Shown: positions 9,131-18,135, counted from the first letter of the stretch. The stretch is 64,000 nt of DNA from Bifidobacterium gallicum DSM 20093 = LMG 11596 (GCF_000741205.1 NZ_JGYW01000005.1:1-64000); one strand, 5' to 3'. Numbers and translations are program-made. The notes: generated by a model from the letters alone, not told the origin.

Positions 9131-9171
9131 TCCAGCCAAGGCCATAATTCCGGCAAATACGGCATCTAGCA

Positions 9172-9206
9172 AACCGCCTCCATGCATCGTGCGCATGGAG
9201 GCGGTT
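9172..9206. terminator. Hairpin terminator between convergent glgX and the membrane protein gene
   Basis: A 14-bp perfect stem (AACCGCCTCCATGC with GCATGGAGGCGGTT) closes a seven-base loop. It lies between two convergent genes and can serve both strands. The T-rich tail on the plus strand is short (TTCTTG). Confidence 0.75.
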
Positions 9207-9241
9207 CTTGTATGCCATGGAAACGAAAACGGAAATACCCA

Positions 9242-10450
9242 TTATTCCTGATGATGGCTGGGACGTAACGGGCCTTGCAAACTGGATTCAAACACGAGTT
9301 GCTCGTCGTTGCGTACGGCCTGCTCAAGTTCAAAATCGTTCGTGATACCCGTATTGCGTTGCACCAGCTGACGTTGGATACGATCCGATTCAATCGCCGC
9401 GATCTGACGGGAAAACACAATGAACCACCCAAGAAACAGCATGCCGGCAAGCGCTTCGACGTTGGTCAACGTGTTGTGTCCCATAATCCAGGAGATACCG
9501 GCGATCGCTGCAGCAAGCAACGCAATGTCACTGACGACGTACATGGTGCGCGACAGTTGGGGAGCCAACCATGGCAGGCTGATCAGCAACAATCCCATGA
9601 TGCACGGCAACCCGCGGGCGAACACGTTGTGGATGAGCGGATGGGGAGTGTAACGGAACAAACCGATACCAATGAAACACAAGCCCGACAGCAACAACAG
9701 CACAGTCAACGCGCCAATACGAAAATAAAACCGCGGAATCTTGTAGCCCACATGAATCGTACGCAACACGTCGGGATTGTCAAAACGGACACGATACGTG
9801 GCGATCAGTTCGGAAATCGCAAAATAACTGATAATGATGACACATACGCCACCCACAATGAGCGTCGCGTTGAACATGCGTGCCGCAAACGTGGTGCGGT
9901 CACCCAACTGGGAGAAATTGTTGCGAAACCAATTGGGGTCGTTCGTGGTCATGCTTGCAGTGATCACGCCTGACACAATGAACAGCGGCAGCAGGGAAGC
10001 CAACGTTTTGGCATCCATAAGCTCGGCCTGCACAAACGTGATATACCCACTGATACCGCTGAACGCGGCGGTCAACGCGGGAATGTAATCAGTGAACAAG
10101 CTCGTGCCCATTGTCGAATTCGCCAAACTGAACAACATGAACGACGTCAAAAACAACGTGGCCGCATATACAATCGACAACGCAAGGATTTCAATACCAC
10201 GCCGCAACGGACCCAACAAACCCGGAGTTGCACTGACCACGCGACTGCGATGCACATAGCCGACAATGAACGACACCACGCCACAGCAGGCAACGAAAGC
10301 GGCGCACACCATGAACCGGCGCATACTGACCTGCCAAATAGCGGACGCGTAGTCCATATACAGCATCATGCCCACGCCGCTAATGATGGCGCTGCACAAG
10401 AAGGAGACCAGTCCCGCAGATTCCGCTCGTTGGTGACGCCCCATGTTCAT
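9242..10450 (-). CDS. Polytopic membrane protein of unknown function
   Basis: This 402-residue protein is dominated by hydrophobic segments; I count roughly ten likely transmembrane helices (for example VSFLCSAIISGVGMMLYM near the N-terminus). The last ~60 residues are charged and cytoplasmic-looking, ending in HHQE. I recognise no family motif. The start at 10450 has AAGGAG upstream on the minus strand, twelve bases away; a second ATG at 10444 is also in frame. It is transcribed alone, convergent with glgX and downstream of tRNA-Pro. It could be a transporter or a structural membrane protein. Confidence 0.75.
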   Translation of the reverse strand: MNMGRHQRAESAGLVSFLCSAIISGVGMMLYMDYASAIWQVSMRRFMVCAAFVACCGVVSFIVGYVHRSRVVSATPGLLGPLRRGIEILALSIVYAATLFLTSFMLFSLANSTMGTSLFTDYIPALTAAFSGISGYITFVQAELMDAKTLASLLPLFIVSGVITASMTTNDPNWFRNNFSQLGDRTTFAARMFNATLIVGGVCVIIISYFAISELIATYRVRFDNPDVLRTIHVGYKIPRFYFRIGALTVLLLLSGLCFIGIGLFRYTPHPLIHNVFARGLPCIMGLLLISLPWLAPQLSRTMYVVSDIALLAAAIAGISWIMGHNTLTNVEALAGMLFLGWFIVFSRQIAAIESDRIQRQLVQRNTGITNDFELEQAVRNDEQLVFESSLQGPLRPSHHQE

Positions 10451-10644
10451 GCCCAGACCACACTCCTTGCCATGCAGTCATATTCTCACAAGGTGGGGAG
10501 TGGGCTATACCGCGGATGAACAATGCAATGATGCGAAACCATCACTGTAGTCACCCAAGCAAGAGGGTTGGAAGGTCTCAAGAAAGTCGACATCATTCCG
10601 AATCGTTCCGCAAATGCGTTCCAAACAATTCGGTGACCTGTGGA

Positions 10645-10664
10645 ATCGTTGGAATTCCAACGAT
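10645..10664 (-). terminator. Perfect 20-base palindrome just after tRNA-Pro
   Basis: ATCGTTGGAATTCCAACGAT equals its own reverse complement. It lies six bases past the 3' end of the minus-strand tRNA gene. It may help form the 3' end of the tRNA precursor, although it lacks a U run. Confidence 0.4.
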
Positions 10665-10669
10665 ATAAG

Positions 10670-10743
10670 TCGGGCTGACAGGATTTGAACCTGCGACATT
10701 CTGCTCCCAAAGCAGACGCGCTACCAAGCTGCGCTACAGCCCG
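10670..10743 (-). tRNA. tRNA-Pro(UGG)
   Basis: The 74-base cloverleaf is complete. The acceptor stem CGGGCTG pairs with CAGCCCG, the anticodon loop TTTGGGA (anticodon TGG) sits in a TCTGC/GCAGA stem, and the T-arm contains GGTTCGAATCC. The discriminator base is A. No CCA is encoded, so CCA is added after transcription. Confidence 0.97.
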
Positions 10744-10833
10744 ATGACTCATGGTTGCGGCACGCCGCAATCAGTAGCCGTTCCAAGGCTTGCTGAAAAG
10801 GTTTCTTTCAAGCTCGCCTTGGCACAATCGACG

Positions 10834-10863
10834 AGTATAGCATGAGGGTTGACATGTGGGCAA
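10834..10863 (-). promoter_or_regulatory. Promoter of tRNA-Pro
   Basis: On the minus strand TTGCCC and TATACT are separated by 18 bases, 90 bases upstream of the tRNA. This is the strongest signal in the 10744-11048 interval. That interval holds no convincing gene. A short plus-strand reading frame at 10842-11033 has no recognisable homology, and aroA follows with its own AGGATGGGG site. Confidence 0.6.
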
Positions 10864-11048
10864 TCGACGGAATGTCGCGCTGTGCGGATGCGGAAGACGG
10901 GGTGATTTGCCCGAGCCGTTCCGCGCTTGAAGAGCAGTTGAAGAGCACTTGGCTGGCATTTGGTCGGGGCGTGGAGAAGCGACGCACTTGTGTTGGTGCA
11001 ATGCTGCAGCCCGGCCTGTGGTCTGGCCTGTGATTAGGATGGGGCATT

Positions 11049-12480
11049 ATGACTTTACTCAACCAACCCAGCGTTGGAGCCGGCTCACAGGATTCGCATA
11101 TTCCCGATCCGTGGCCTGCGCCGCTCGCCAAGGAACCTCTCGAAGCTGAAGTGACGATTCCGGGGAGCAAATCATTGTCGAACCGGTACTTGATTTTGGC
11201 GGCCCTTGGCACGAGCCCGGTGAGTTTGGTAGGCATGTTGCGTTCGCGCGACACACGTCTGATGTTGGACGCGTTGCGTGCATTGGGCGTGTCTTGTATT
11301 GAAGATCCGTTTGAGGGCACGACTGTGCAGGTCAATCCACCTGTGGACGGCCGCTTCCATGGCGTGGTTGACGTGTTTTGCGGTTTGGCGGGCACGGTCA
11401 TGCGTTTCGTGCCGGGCTTGGCGTTGTTTGCCGACGGTCCCGTACGGTTTGACGGTGACGCGCAGGCGTATGCGCGCCCGATGGAACCGTTGCTGGACGG
11501 CCTGGTCCAGTTGGGTGCGCAAGTGTCGTTTGACGGTCAACCAGGCCGGTTACCGTTTACGGTCACGCCACCTGCCGAGCTTGCCGGCAGCGACGGGGCA
11601 CGTCCCGTGGTCAGCATCGACGCGTCATCATCGTCGCAGTTCGTGTCTGGACTGTTGTTGATTGGTTCAAAACTTCCTTCGGGGCTCGAGTTGCGTCATG
11701 TGGGCGAGTCGTTGCCGAGCATGCCGCATATTCGCATGACGATGGAAGATATCCGTCAGGCCGGTGGTTCGGTATCGATGCCTGAGCCTGGCGTATGGGT
11801 GGTTGAACCCCATGCGCTGGCGATGCCTCTGGAAGTGGTGGTTGAGCCGGATTTGTCGAATGCCGCGCCGTTCCTTGGTGCCGCGTTGATTGCGGGTGGT
11901 TCGGTCAGCGTGCCGAATTGGCCGGCGCATACGACGCAGCCTGGCGGATTGTTGCCGTTCATGTTGGCGAACATGGGGGCCACTGTGACGTTGGATGACC
12001 GTCCATTTAACTCTACTGAGGATATGGCGTTGTTCCCCAACGGATATTCTGGATTGCTCACGGTGAGCGCGGGGGGAGCGTTTGCTGGGTTTGGGGTCGT
12101 TCGACATGTCGGCTGCCGGCGAGATTGCTCCGAGTATCGCAGCGTTGGCTACGTTGGCTTCCTCCGACATGGCATTGCATGGCATCGGTCATTTGCGCGG
12201 CCACGAAACGGACCGTTTGGCTGCGTTGGTCACTGAGATTCGTCGCGTTGGCGGCATTGCTGAGGAGTTGGAGGACGGCATCGCCATCCATGCGGTGCCT
12301 GCGTCCGCTTTGCATGGTGCGGTAATGGACACGTATGCCGATCATCGCATGGCCACGTTCGCCGCGATGCTGGGCTTGCGTATCCCCGGCATCCAGGTCA
12401 AGGATGTGCTTACGACACGCAAAACCATCCCTGATTTTGTGGGGTTGTGGACGCGTATGCTTGAACAAGTGCAGCGTTAA
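11049..12480 (+). pseudogene. aroA: aroA, 5-enolpyruvylshikimate-3-phosphate synthase, interrupted by a one-base frameshift
   Basis: EPSP synthase joins shikimate 3-phosphate and phosphoenolpyruvate in the sixth step of the shikimate pathway. The first 340 or so residues read correctly from 11049 (SKSLSNRY substrate loop, GLAGTVMRF, SIDASSSSQF). Inside a run of six G at 12071-12076 the frame is lost. The rest of the enzyme (SFDMSAAGEIAPSIAAL, HLRGHETDRL, YADHRMA, ending MLEQVQR) continues in the +1 frame to 12480. With five G the join reads VSAGERLLGLGSFDMSAAG and gives one full-length protein of about 476 residues. As written the first frame ends at 12236 with a foreign tail. The cause may be a true mutation, slippage at the G run, or an assembly error. 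The other shikimate genes here are intact. Confidence 0.88.
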
Positions 12481-12503
12481 GCGCATTGTTGCGTTGCGTC
12501 CTG

Positions 12504-12545
12504 TGCCGGCCGTGCCAACTTCCGAGGAGGGTTGCACGGCCGGCA
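12504..12545 (+). terminator. Hairpin after aroA
   Basis: A long GC-rich stem (TGCCGGCCGTG with CACGGCCGGCA, continued by CAAC/GTTG past a bulged C) lies 23 bases after the aroA stop. The tail is only moderately T-rich. Confidence 0.6.
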
Positions 12546-12599
12546 TTGCATTAGGGTTCGTTTATTCGTAAAGGTTATGTGCAGAAGGTTCATTTCAGC

Positions 12600-12628
12600 T
12601 TGGCAACACGGCACTAGGCTGGCATGAT
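12600..12628 (+). promoter_or_regulatory. Promoter of the small RNA at 12635
   Basis: TTGGCA (12600-12605) and CATGAT (12623-12628) are separated by exactly 17 bases. They lie after the aroA terminator and before a structured stretch that ends in a strong terminator with no reading frame. Confidence 0.5.
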
Positions 12629-12634
12629 GGAACC

Positions 12635-12779
12635 TGTTGAGGGGACAAGCGGCATCAGGCTGGTTCGTCCAGCCTGACTGCCCTGTCAGACGCGTTGTAT
12701 CAACGGCGATACAACGTCCCCTTTTCTTGGACTTTTCTTGAGTTGGGGCTCGCATTCGGGGGTTTGCGAGCCCCTTTTT
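12635..12779 (+). ncRNA. Candidate structured small RNA, family unknown
   Basis: About 145 bases between aroA and ackA fold into a compact multibranched structure. An outer helix GGGGAC (12641-12646) pairs with GTCCCC (12716-12721). It encloses two hairpins: CAGGCTGG/CCAGCCTG (12656-12663 with 12669-12676, extended by GGC/GCC) and CGTTGTATC/GATACAACG (12693-12701 with 12708-12716). A TTTTC-rich linker leads to a strong intrinsic terminator at 12745-12779. A promoter fits 17-bp spacing upstream. No plus-strand gene follows, so it is probably a free RNA and not a riboswitch. It does not show the hallmarks I know for SRP RNA, tmRNA or RNase P RNA, and I could not match it to a described family. 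Confidence 0.6.
12745..12779 (+). terminator. Strong intrinsic terminator of the small RNA
   Basis: A perfect 10-bp stem (GGGGCTCGCA with TGCGAGCCCC) is followed directly by TTTTTCTTG. This is a textbook rho-independent terminator on the plus strand. Confidence 0.88.
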
Positions 12780-12861
12780 CTTGTTGTATTACTGTTCATG
12801 CCACATGCCATGTCTGTCCGCCATGGCGCTGCGTCACTGTCTGGCACCTAGCGGCGCAACC

Positions 12862-12902
12862 AACAAACGTGCCCGCCCATGCATATGGCACGGGCGGGCA
12901 CG
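12862..12902 (-). terminator. Terminator of ackA
   Basis: A GC-rich 11-bp stem (CGTGCCCGCCC with GGGCGGGCACG) lies about 70 bases past the ackA stop on the minus strand, with TTTGTTGG after it. Confidence 0.75.
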
Positions 12903-12973
12903 ATGAGCTTTGGTTGATCATGAGGTCATGTCACGAATGCCAAGCATCGTGGACATGACCACATACGATGATG

Positions 12974-14203
12974 TCAGGCTGCAACCTTGTTGCCGTACTC
13001 GTCAACGCCGTCAGCTGCGATCTTCGCGGTCTTGCGTGCGATGGCGAGCTCTTCGTTGGTCGGCACAATGGCGATGATGATCGAAGAGTCCGGCGTGGAG
13101 ATGACGCGGGCTTCCTTGGAACGCGTATCGTTCTTCTCCTGGTCGAGCTTGACGCCGAACGGAGCGAGCTTCTCGCACACCATGCGACGCACGATTTCAT
13201 CGTTCTCACCAACACCAGCGGTGAACGTGATCACATCCACACCACCGAGCTGAGCGGCGTAAGCGCCGATGTAGCTGACGATGCGGTGGATGTACACGTC
13301 GAGGGCGAGCTTGGCGTTGTCGTCGCCTTCGGCGATCAGACGGTGCACTTCGCGCATGTCACCGAAACCGGTCATGCCCATCATGCCCGAACGCTTGTTG
13401 AACAGGTCGTCGAGTTGATCGACGTCCATGTCGGCGTTGCGCTGCAGATAGAATGCGACAGCCGGATCAATGTCGCCCGTACGGCTGCCCATGACGAGGC
13501 CTTCCAGCGGGGTCAGACCCATTGACGTGTCGAGCGGCTTGCCTGACAGTTCAGCCGAAGCGGAAGCGCCGTTGCCGATGTGCAGCACAATCTGCTTGAG
13601 GCCTTCCGCATCCTTGCCAACGACCGACGGCACGGTGGCCGACACGAATTCGTGCGACGTGCCGTGAGCGCCGTAACGGCGGATCTGGTACTTGTCGGCG
13701 ACTTCCTTGTTCAACGCATAGGTGTAGGAAGCGGCTGGCAGCTGGCTGAAGAACGACGTGTCGAACACGAACACCTGAGGAATGTCCGGCATGAGTGAGC
13801 GCATGACTTCAGCACCCTGGGCCTCAGGACCGTTGTGCAGCGGGGCGAGTGTAGCCAGGCGGCGCACGTCGGCAATGGTGGCGTCGGTGACGAGGGCCGG
13901 AGCGGTGAATGTGGCGCCACCCTGCACCACGCGGTGGCCCACGCCCACGATGCCGGCTTCGTCAAGCTTGGGGCCGTATTCGTCGAAGAAACCAAGCACG
14001 CGCTTGAGGCCCTGCTCATGCGTGTCGATCTTTTCGGTCAGCTCATGCTTTTCACCGTTGTACTCGTACTTGTAGTGACCGTCGATGGGCTCGCCGATCT
14101 TTTCAACGAGGCCGGGTGCGATACCTTCACCCGTTTCCAAATCCACGAGCTGGTACTTGATCGAGCTGGAACCCGAATTGATGACAAGGACGGTTTTCGC
14201 CAT
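12974..14203 (-). CDS. ackA: Acetate kinase
   Basis: Acetate kinase converts acetyl phosphate and ADP to acetate and ATP, the final energy-yielding step of the bifid shunt. The protein has 409 residues. The family start VLVINSGSSSIKYQL, the phosphate-binding segment HIGNGAS, and the C-terminal FTAGVGEN motif are all present. The start at 14203 (MAKTVL) is chosen because AGGAAG lies upstream and matches the family; a longer frame reaches 14245. It is downstream of pta on the same strand (166 bases apart, with a hairpin and terminator between), so the two are neighbours but may be separately transcribed. Its substrate also comes directly from the phosphoketolase at 31474. Confidence 0.97.
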   Translation of the reverse strand: MAKTVLVINSGSSSIKYQLVDLETGEGIAPGLVEKIGEPIDGHYKYEYNGEKHELTEKIDTHEQGLKRVLGFFDEYGPKLDEAGIVGVGHRVVQGGATFTAPALVTDATIADVRRLATLAPLHNGPEAQGAEVMRSLMPDIPQVFVFDTSFFSQLPAASYTYALNKEVADKYQIRRYGAHGTSHEFVSATVPSVVGKDAEGLKQIVLHIGNGASASAELSGKPLDTSMGLTPLEGLVMGSRTGDIDPAVAFYLQRNADMDVDQLDDLFNKRSGMMGMTGFGDMREVHRLIAEGDDNAKLALDVYIHRIVSYIGAYAAQLGGVDVITFTAGVGENDEIVRRMVCEKLAPFGVKLDQEKNDTRSKEARVISTPDSSIIIAIVPTNEELAIARKTAKIAADGVDEYGNKVAA

Positions 14204-14276
14204 GGTGGCTTCCTCCATAATTGTTGATATTGAACCAAGGGACATGGTTTTCCCTCAGTCAGACTACTACAGGCCC

Positions 14277-14306
14277 GTAACGCCACGGGGGTTGGCATGG
14301 CGTTAC
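14277..14306 (-). other. Hairpin upstream of ackA
   Basis: A 9-bp inverted repeat (GTAACGCCA with TGGCGTTAC) lies 74-103 bases upstream of the ackA start. It could be part of the ackA leader or an operator. It is separate from the pta terminator. Confidence 0.35.
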
Positions 14307-14316
14307 ATGGAACGGG

Positions 14317-14363
14317 ACACCATGCGATGTGCGTGGTATGGCAATGTGCACAGCGCATGGTGT
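14317..14363 (-). terminator. Hairpin after pta
   Basis: A 10-bp perfect stem (ACACCATGCG with CGCATGGTGT) with a long loop begins six bases after the pta stop on the minus strand. It lacks a clear U run. Confidence 0.5.
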
Positions 14364-14368
14364 TCTGC

Positions 14369-16042
14369 TTATTGCGCTTCGATGGCTGTCAATGCGATTG
14401 TGTTGATGATGTCTTGGACTTCGGCGCCGCGTGACAAATCATTGACGGGCTTGTTCAAGCCTTGCAGGATCGGTCCGATGGCCACAGCGCCAGACGTGCG
14501 CTGCACAGCCTTGTAGCCGATGTTGCCTGCAGTCAGGTCGGGGAACACGAACACGTTGACATGGCCGGCCACATCATTGCCTTTGGCTTTGATGGACGCC
14601 ACAGTGGGGGAGACGGCCGCGTCGAACTGGACGGGACCGACCACCGGCTGCTGCGGTTCGCGTTGCACGACGAGCTGTGTGGCTTGTTCCACAAGGTCGA
14701 CATCCGGCCCTTTGCCTGAGCCCAATGTGGAATAGGAAAGCATCCCCAGACGTGGTTCCAGCCCGAACGCGCGTGCCGTGTCACACGATTGGATCGCGAT
14801 GTCGGCCAGTGTGGCGGCGTCCGGGTTCGTGTTGATCGCACAGTCGGCGAATACGGCCACATGGTCTTTGAAACACATGAGGAACGCGCCCGACACACAT
14901 GCCGCATCGGGTTTCGTCTTGATCAGCTGCAATGCGGGACGCACCGTGTTCGCGGTGGAATTGATCGCGCCCGACACCATGCCGTCAGCATGGCCCAGCA
15001 CAATCATCATCGTGCCGAAATAACTCATGTCGCGCAGTGTGGCGCGTGCCTGCTCAGGTGTCATGCCTTTCTTGGCGCGCAACTGGCACAATTTGTCAAC
15101 CATCGTGGCCAGCATGCTCTCATCGTTCATTGACTGAAAGCGGGCTTTGTCCAAACTGTCCAAATCCATTTGGCGGCCACGTTCAAGAATGGCGTCACGC
15201 TCACCGAGCAGGATAATGTCGACCACGTCACGCTTAAGCAGGTAATCGGCCGACTTGAGGATGCGGTCATCGCTGGACTCAGGCAACACAATCGTCTTCT
15301 TATGATCCTTGGCACGGCCCAACAGGCTGTATTGGAACGCAAACGGCGTCATCGGCGGTGTGAACGGCGTATGCACCGCGTCCATCAGCGACGACATGTC
15401 CACACTGGCACTGAACGCGTCTTGCGCTTTGCGCAGCGCGTCCGGCTCATCCATATCGACGAACGCGACGGGCCATACGGGAACCGCGTAATCACGGAAA
15501 TGCTCGGCGATCCTGTCCGCCTGGTCGTCACGGCATCCCGTCACGAACACACCAACCACGGCCGTGCCCGCATTCGTGCATACTTGCGTGCAGGTTTCAA
15601 TCGTCTGCTGCACTTCATCGGGAGTGCGTCCAATCGTGCACACGGTCAACAGGATGCGGGCGCGCAAATCTGCAGACACTTCCGCGTTGAATGCGAAGCG
15701 AGCCGGATCACCGACGTTGGACTTGTCGGAACCCACAATGACCATGGCTGCTGGTTCAAGCTGCGCTTCAGTTTCCGTAAATCGCGCCACAATCGTGGCA
15801 CGGCTCAGCTCCGGGTCCATGCGCGCGTCGCGCGGTGTCACACCTGTGGCCTGTCCGCGCGTCTGTCCAATGTTTGCAGCGTCAAGCAAAGCACCTGTAT
15901 ACGTTTCAGTTTTGGTGATTGCCGGACGGAACACGCCCACACGGCCCAGCTCTTGCGACAATGCCTGCACGACGCCGAGCGCCACCACATTGCGTCCATT
16001 GCCCGGTTCGGGACTGATGATGCTGACATTGAGATGGCTCAC
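14369..16042 (-). CDS. pta: Phosphate acetyltransferase
   Basis: This enzyme interconverts acetyl-CoA and acetyl phosphate, linking CoA-bound acetyl groups to acetate kinase. The 557-residue protein starts with GTG at 16042, five bases after AAGGAG. The N-terminal ~200 residues are a P-loop-like domain (SIISPEPGNGRNVVALG) in which the usual GKT lysine is missing, so nucleotide binding is doubtful. The C-terminal ~330 residues are the catalytic PTA domain (IVLPESSDDRIL, MLSYSTLGSGKGPDVD, GPVQFDAAVSP, NVFVFPDLTAGNIGYK). The middle DRTGG-type domain of the long enterobacterial enzyme appears to be absent, which explains the shorter length. Confidence 0.95.
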   Translation of the reverse strand: MSHLNVSIISPEPGNGRNVVALGVVQALSQELGRVGVFRPAITKTETYTGALLDAANIGQTRGQATGVTPRDARMDPELSRATIVARFTETEAQLEPAAMVIVGSDKSNVGDPARFAFNAEVSADLRARILLTVCTIGRTPDEVQQTIETCTQVCTNAGTAVVGVFVTGCRDDQADRIAEHFRDYAVPVWPVAFVDMDEPDALRKAQDAFSASVDMSSLMDAVHTPFTPPMTPFAFQYSLLGRAKDHKKTIVLPESSDDRILKSADYLLKRDVVDIILLGERDAILERGRQMDLDSLDKARFQSMNDESMLATMVDKLCQLRAKKGMTPEQARATLRDMSYFGTMMIVLGHADGMVSGAINSTANTVRPALQLIKTKPDAACVSGAFLMCFKDHVAVFADCAINTNPDAATLADIAIQSCDTARAFGLEPRLGMLSYSTLGSGKGPDVDLVEQATQLVVQREPQQPVVGPVQFDAAVSPTVASIKAKGNDVAGHVNVFVFPDLTAGNIGYKAVQRTSGAVAIGPILQGLNKPVNDLSRGAEVQDIINTIALTAIEAQ

Positions 16043-16252
16043 TGTGACTCCTTATGTAATTGAATGGTCTCTATGCTTGGACACGTCCTGCTGTTCGCAC
16101 ACGCACCACTGCGCATGCCAGCCCATGCTGATGGCCGTCAAAAGCGGTCGGCTTCGACTTCCTCGATCGTGCCGGCGCCATGGTCATGCAAGGCCATCCA
16201 TATCGTAACCCAACGCGTCATAGCCCACGCCGTCCGCACCCATAGCCGCGAA

Positions 16253-16268
16253 CGTGACCTGTGTCACA
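16253..16268. promoter_or_regulatory. CRP/GlxR-like operator in the pta-clc divergent region
   Basis: CGTGACCTGTGTCACA fits the CRP-family pattern GTGA-N6-TCAC(A). It lies in the 379-base interval (16043-16421) between divergent pta and the chloride channel gene, which has no convincing gene of its own. A reading frame through this interval lacks a ribosome site and homology. The call rests on the motif alone. Confidence 0.35.
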
Positions 16269-16421
16269 ATCATGGCCAGTCCTCAAGGCTCAGACCGTTG
16301 CGAATCTGCGCCCTTGCCGGAAACCGGCATGTGAACCAAGCCATGTCATTTAGTATCGAAACCACACCACGCGTCACAGCGTTGGCAGCAAGCATGGCAA
16401 CAAGCATGAAGGAGAACGGGC

Positions 16422-17915
16422 ATGGCGAAACTGAATACCACTGCGGATGGCACAGTGCTTCAGGCCAAACGCGCACCACATCCTGCCATCAACTGGAACC
16501 AGGCCATGCGTCACATGGCATTCGCCATCGTATGCGGACTGGTCTGCGGATTCGGTTCCATCGTGCTATGCCTATGCGTGCAATGGGCACATACCATATT
16601 CCAGCACCATCATTGGCTCATCTGGACACTGCCTGCCATGGGTGTGCTGGAAATTCTGCTGTACCAATGGTGGAAGATTCCCGCAAACACCACCACCGAA
16701 TCGGTCATCGACCGCATCCGCACCGGCAAACCCATCACAATCCTACTGGCGCCAGCCATCATCCTGAGCACCGCCATGTCGATCTTCTCAGGCGGTTCGG
16801 TAGGCAAGGAAGCCGGCGCACTGCAACTGGGAGGCAGCCTGGGCTACACCGTAGGCAAACCATTCCACTTGCGCAACGTGTTCTATGAGCGTGAAGACGG
16901 CGCAATGTTCACCAACCGGTACACTGCGGCAACAGGCATGGCGGCAGCCTTCTCGGCGCTGTTCTTCTCGCCGCTGGGCTCGCTGATGTTCATCTACGAG
17001 CTGCTGCACTTCCAATGCTTACGCTATGTCGCCTCCATGCTTGTCGCTTGCTTCGTGGCCTACTTCGTGGCACGAACTTTCGGTATCGGCGACATCATCA
17101 CCAAGGTCGCCATCCCTCATATCGACTGGCAAATCATCGGATTTTGCATCATCATCGGCGTAGCTTGCGCGCTAGGTGGCAGCATCTTCTCATTCTTCGT
17201 GCGACTGTTGCATGAAATCACAGAACGCATCAGCACCCGCTACTGGATTTGGACCATCATCGGCGGCGCCATTGTCACCGCGCTCGTCATCAGCTGCGAC
17301 TGGTGGAAATTCTCAGGCACCGGTGGCGAGCTGCTCAACGAGGCGCTCGCCACATCGAACGTGTCATGGGATTTTGCGCCAAAAATGGTGTTGTCAATCC
17401 TGTGTTTGGGCATGTGGTTCAAAGGCGGCGAAATCATGGTGTCGCTGTGCATGGGAGGATTGCTTGGCTCGGCATGTTCGGTCATGACGGGCTGTGATCC
17501 ACTATTGGGCGCCGCATTGGGCGCCATGTGTTTCTTCGCGGCATTTGACCGTTGTCCGTTGGCCGCATTCCTCATGGGATGTGAGATTTTCGGTTGGGGC
17601 ATGTGGGCGCTGCTGGCCATCAGCGTATTCGTCGCGTTCCTGTTCTCGTATCCGGTCGGCATGTATGGCGCCGGCATCCGCCTGCTCGTCAGCAGCGGAC
17701 CGCAACGCGTGCATTCCACATTCGCCGACTTGACCCAACAAGACAACGCCGTGGCCAACAAGGGCCCGATTGCGATGATGGACGAGATCGCGCACGGTGT
17801 GCAAGCGGTCATGGACACAAGTTCGGACACGGCCGTGCAAGCGGAACAACATGAGGAACACACTGATCTCACGGCTTCATCGGACGATGCCACCGTGCCG
17901 CAGCATCAAGCATGA
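16422..17915 (+). CDS. ClC-family chloride channel or antiporter
   Basis: This 497-residue integral membrane protein of the voltage-gated chloride channel family moves chloride or other anions, in many bacteria in exchange for protons. About ten to twelve hydrophobic helices are visible. The conserved loop GGSVGKEAGALQLGG (around residue 125) corresponds to the GREGP region and keeps the gating glutamate. A hydrophilic C-terminal tail of about 70 residues (from the DLTQQDN region) is rich in Asp, Gln and His and holds no CBS domains. AAGGAG precedes the ATG at 16422. It is divergent from pta. In acid-producing bacteria such proteins often help acid resistance, but nothing in the sequence proves that here. 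Confidence 0.9.
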   Translation: MAKLNTTADGTVLQAKRAPHPAINWNQAMRHMAFAIVCGLVCGFGSIVLCLCVQWAHTIFQHHHWLIWTLPAMGVLEILLYQWWKIPANTTTESVIDRIRTGKPITILLAPAIILSTAMSIFSGGSVGKEAGALQLGGSLGYTVGKPFHLRNVFYEREDGAMFTNRYTAATGMAAAFSALFFSPLGSLMFIYELLHFQCLRYVASMLVACFVAYFVARTFGIGDIITKVAIPHIDWQIIGFCIIIGVACALGGSIFSFFVRLLHEITERISTRYWIWTIIGGAIVTALVISCDWWKFSGTGGELLNEALATSNVSWDFAPKMVLSILCLGMWFKGGEIMVSLCMGGLLGSACSVMTGCDPLLGAALGAMCFFAAFDRCPLAAFLMGCEIFGWGMWALLAISVFVAFLFSYPVGMYGAGIRLLVSSGPQRVHSTFADLTQQDNAVANKGPIAMMDEIAHGVQAVMDTSSDTAVQAEQHEEHTDLTASSDDATVPQHQA

Positions 17916-17943
17916 TTGTGCTTAACAATCGTTGGCCCCATAG

Positions 17944-18135
17944 TCAACGCAGTTGGTCGTGCACAGTTTGCCATAAGCGGCCTTGTCGCAGCGTCATCAT
18001 CACTGGAGTGTCGCCAACGCCGGCGCCCCCGTTGTAACGTATGCGGCTCGCGGCAGTGGTCACACGCTTGACGTGAGCGGCATGAGGGGGTGAGAAGAGA
18101 TACACCATGCGTTCGCCGCTCAGGGGAGTGGTCAT
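17944..18135 (-). CDS. Small hypothetical protein
   Basis: This is a 63-residue basic reading frame on the minus strand, starting MTTPLSGERMVYLF and ending TVHDQLR, with a compact soluble composition. An upstream in-frame ATG at 18162 is also possible; neither has a good ribosome site. I recognise no family. It occupies most of the 17916-18286 interval between the channel gene and oxc. The remainder of that interval (about 18190-18286) is AT-rich and presumably holds the oxc promoter. Confidence 0.35.
   Translation of the reverse strand: MTTPLSGERMVYLFSPPHAAHVKRVTTAASRIRYNGGAGVGDTPVMMTLRQGRLWQTVHDQLR

Noticed and set aside
9275-9973. A 232-codon plus-strand frame within the membrane protein gene
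   Set aside because: It is antisense to a protein with consistent transmembrane helices and has a Gln/Arg/His-rich shadow composition.
16064-16421. An open frame through the pta-clc interval
   Set aside because: It runs out of frame into the channel gene, lacks a ribosome site and shows no family features.
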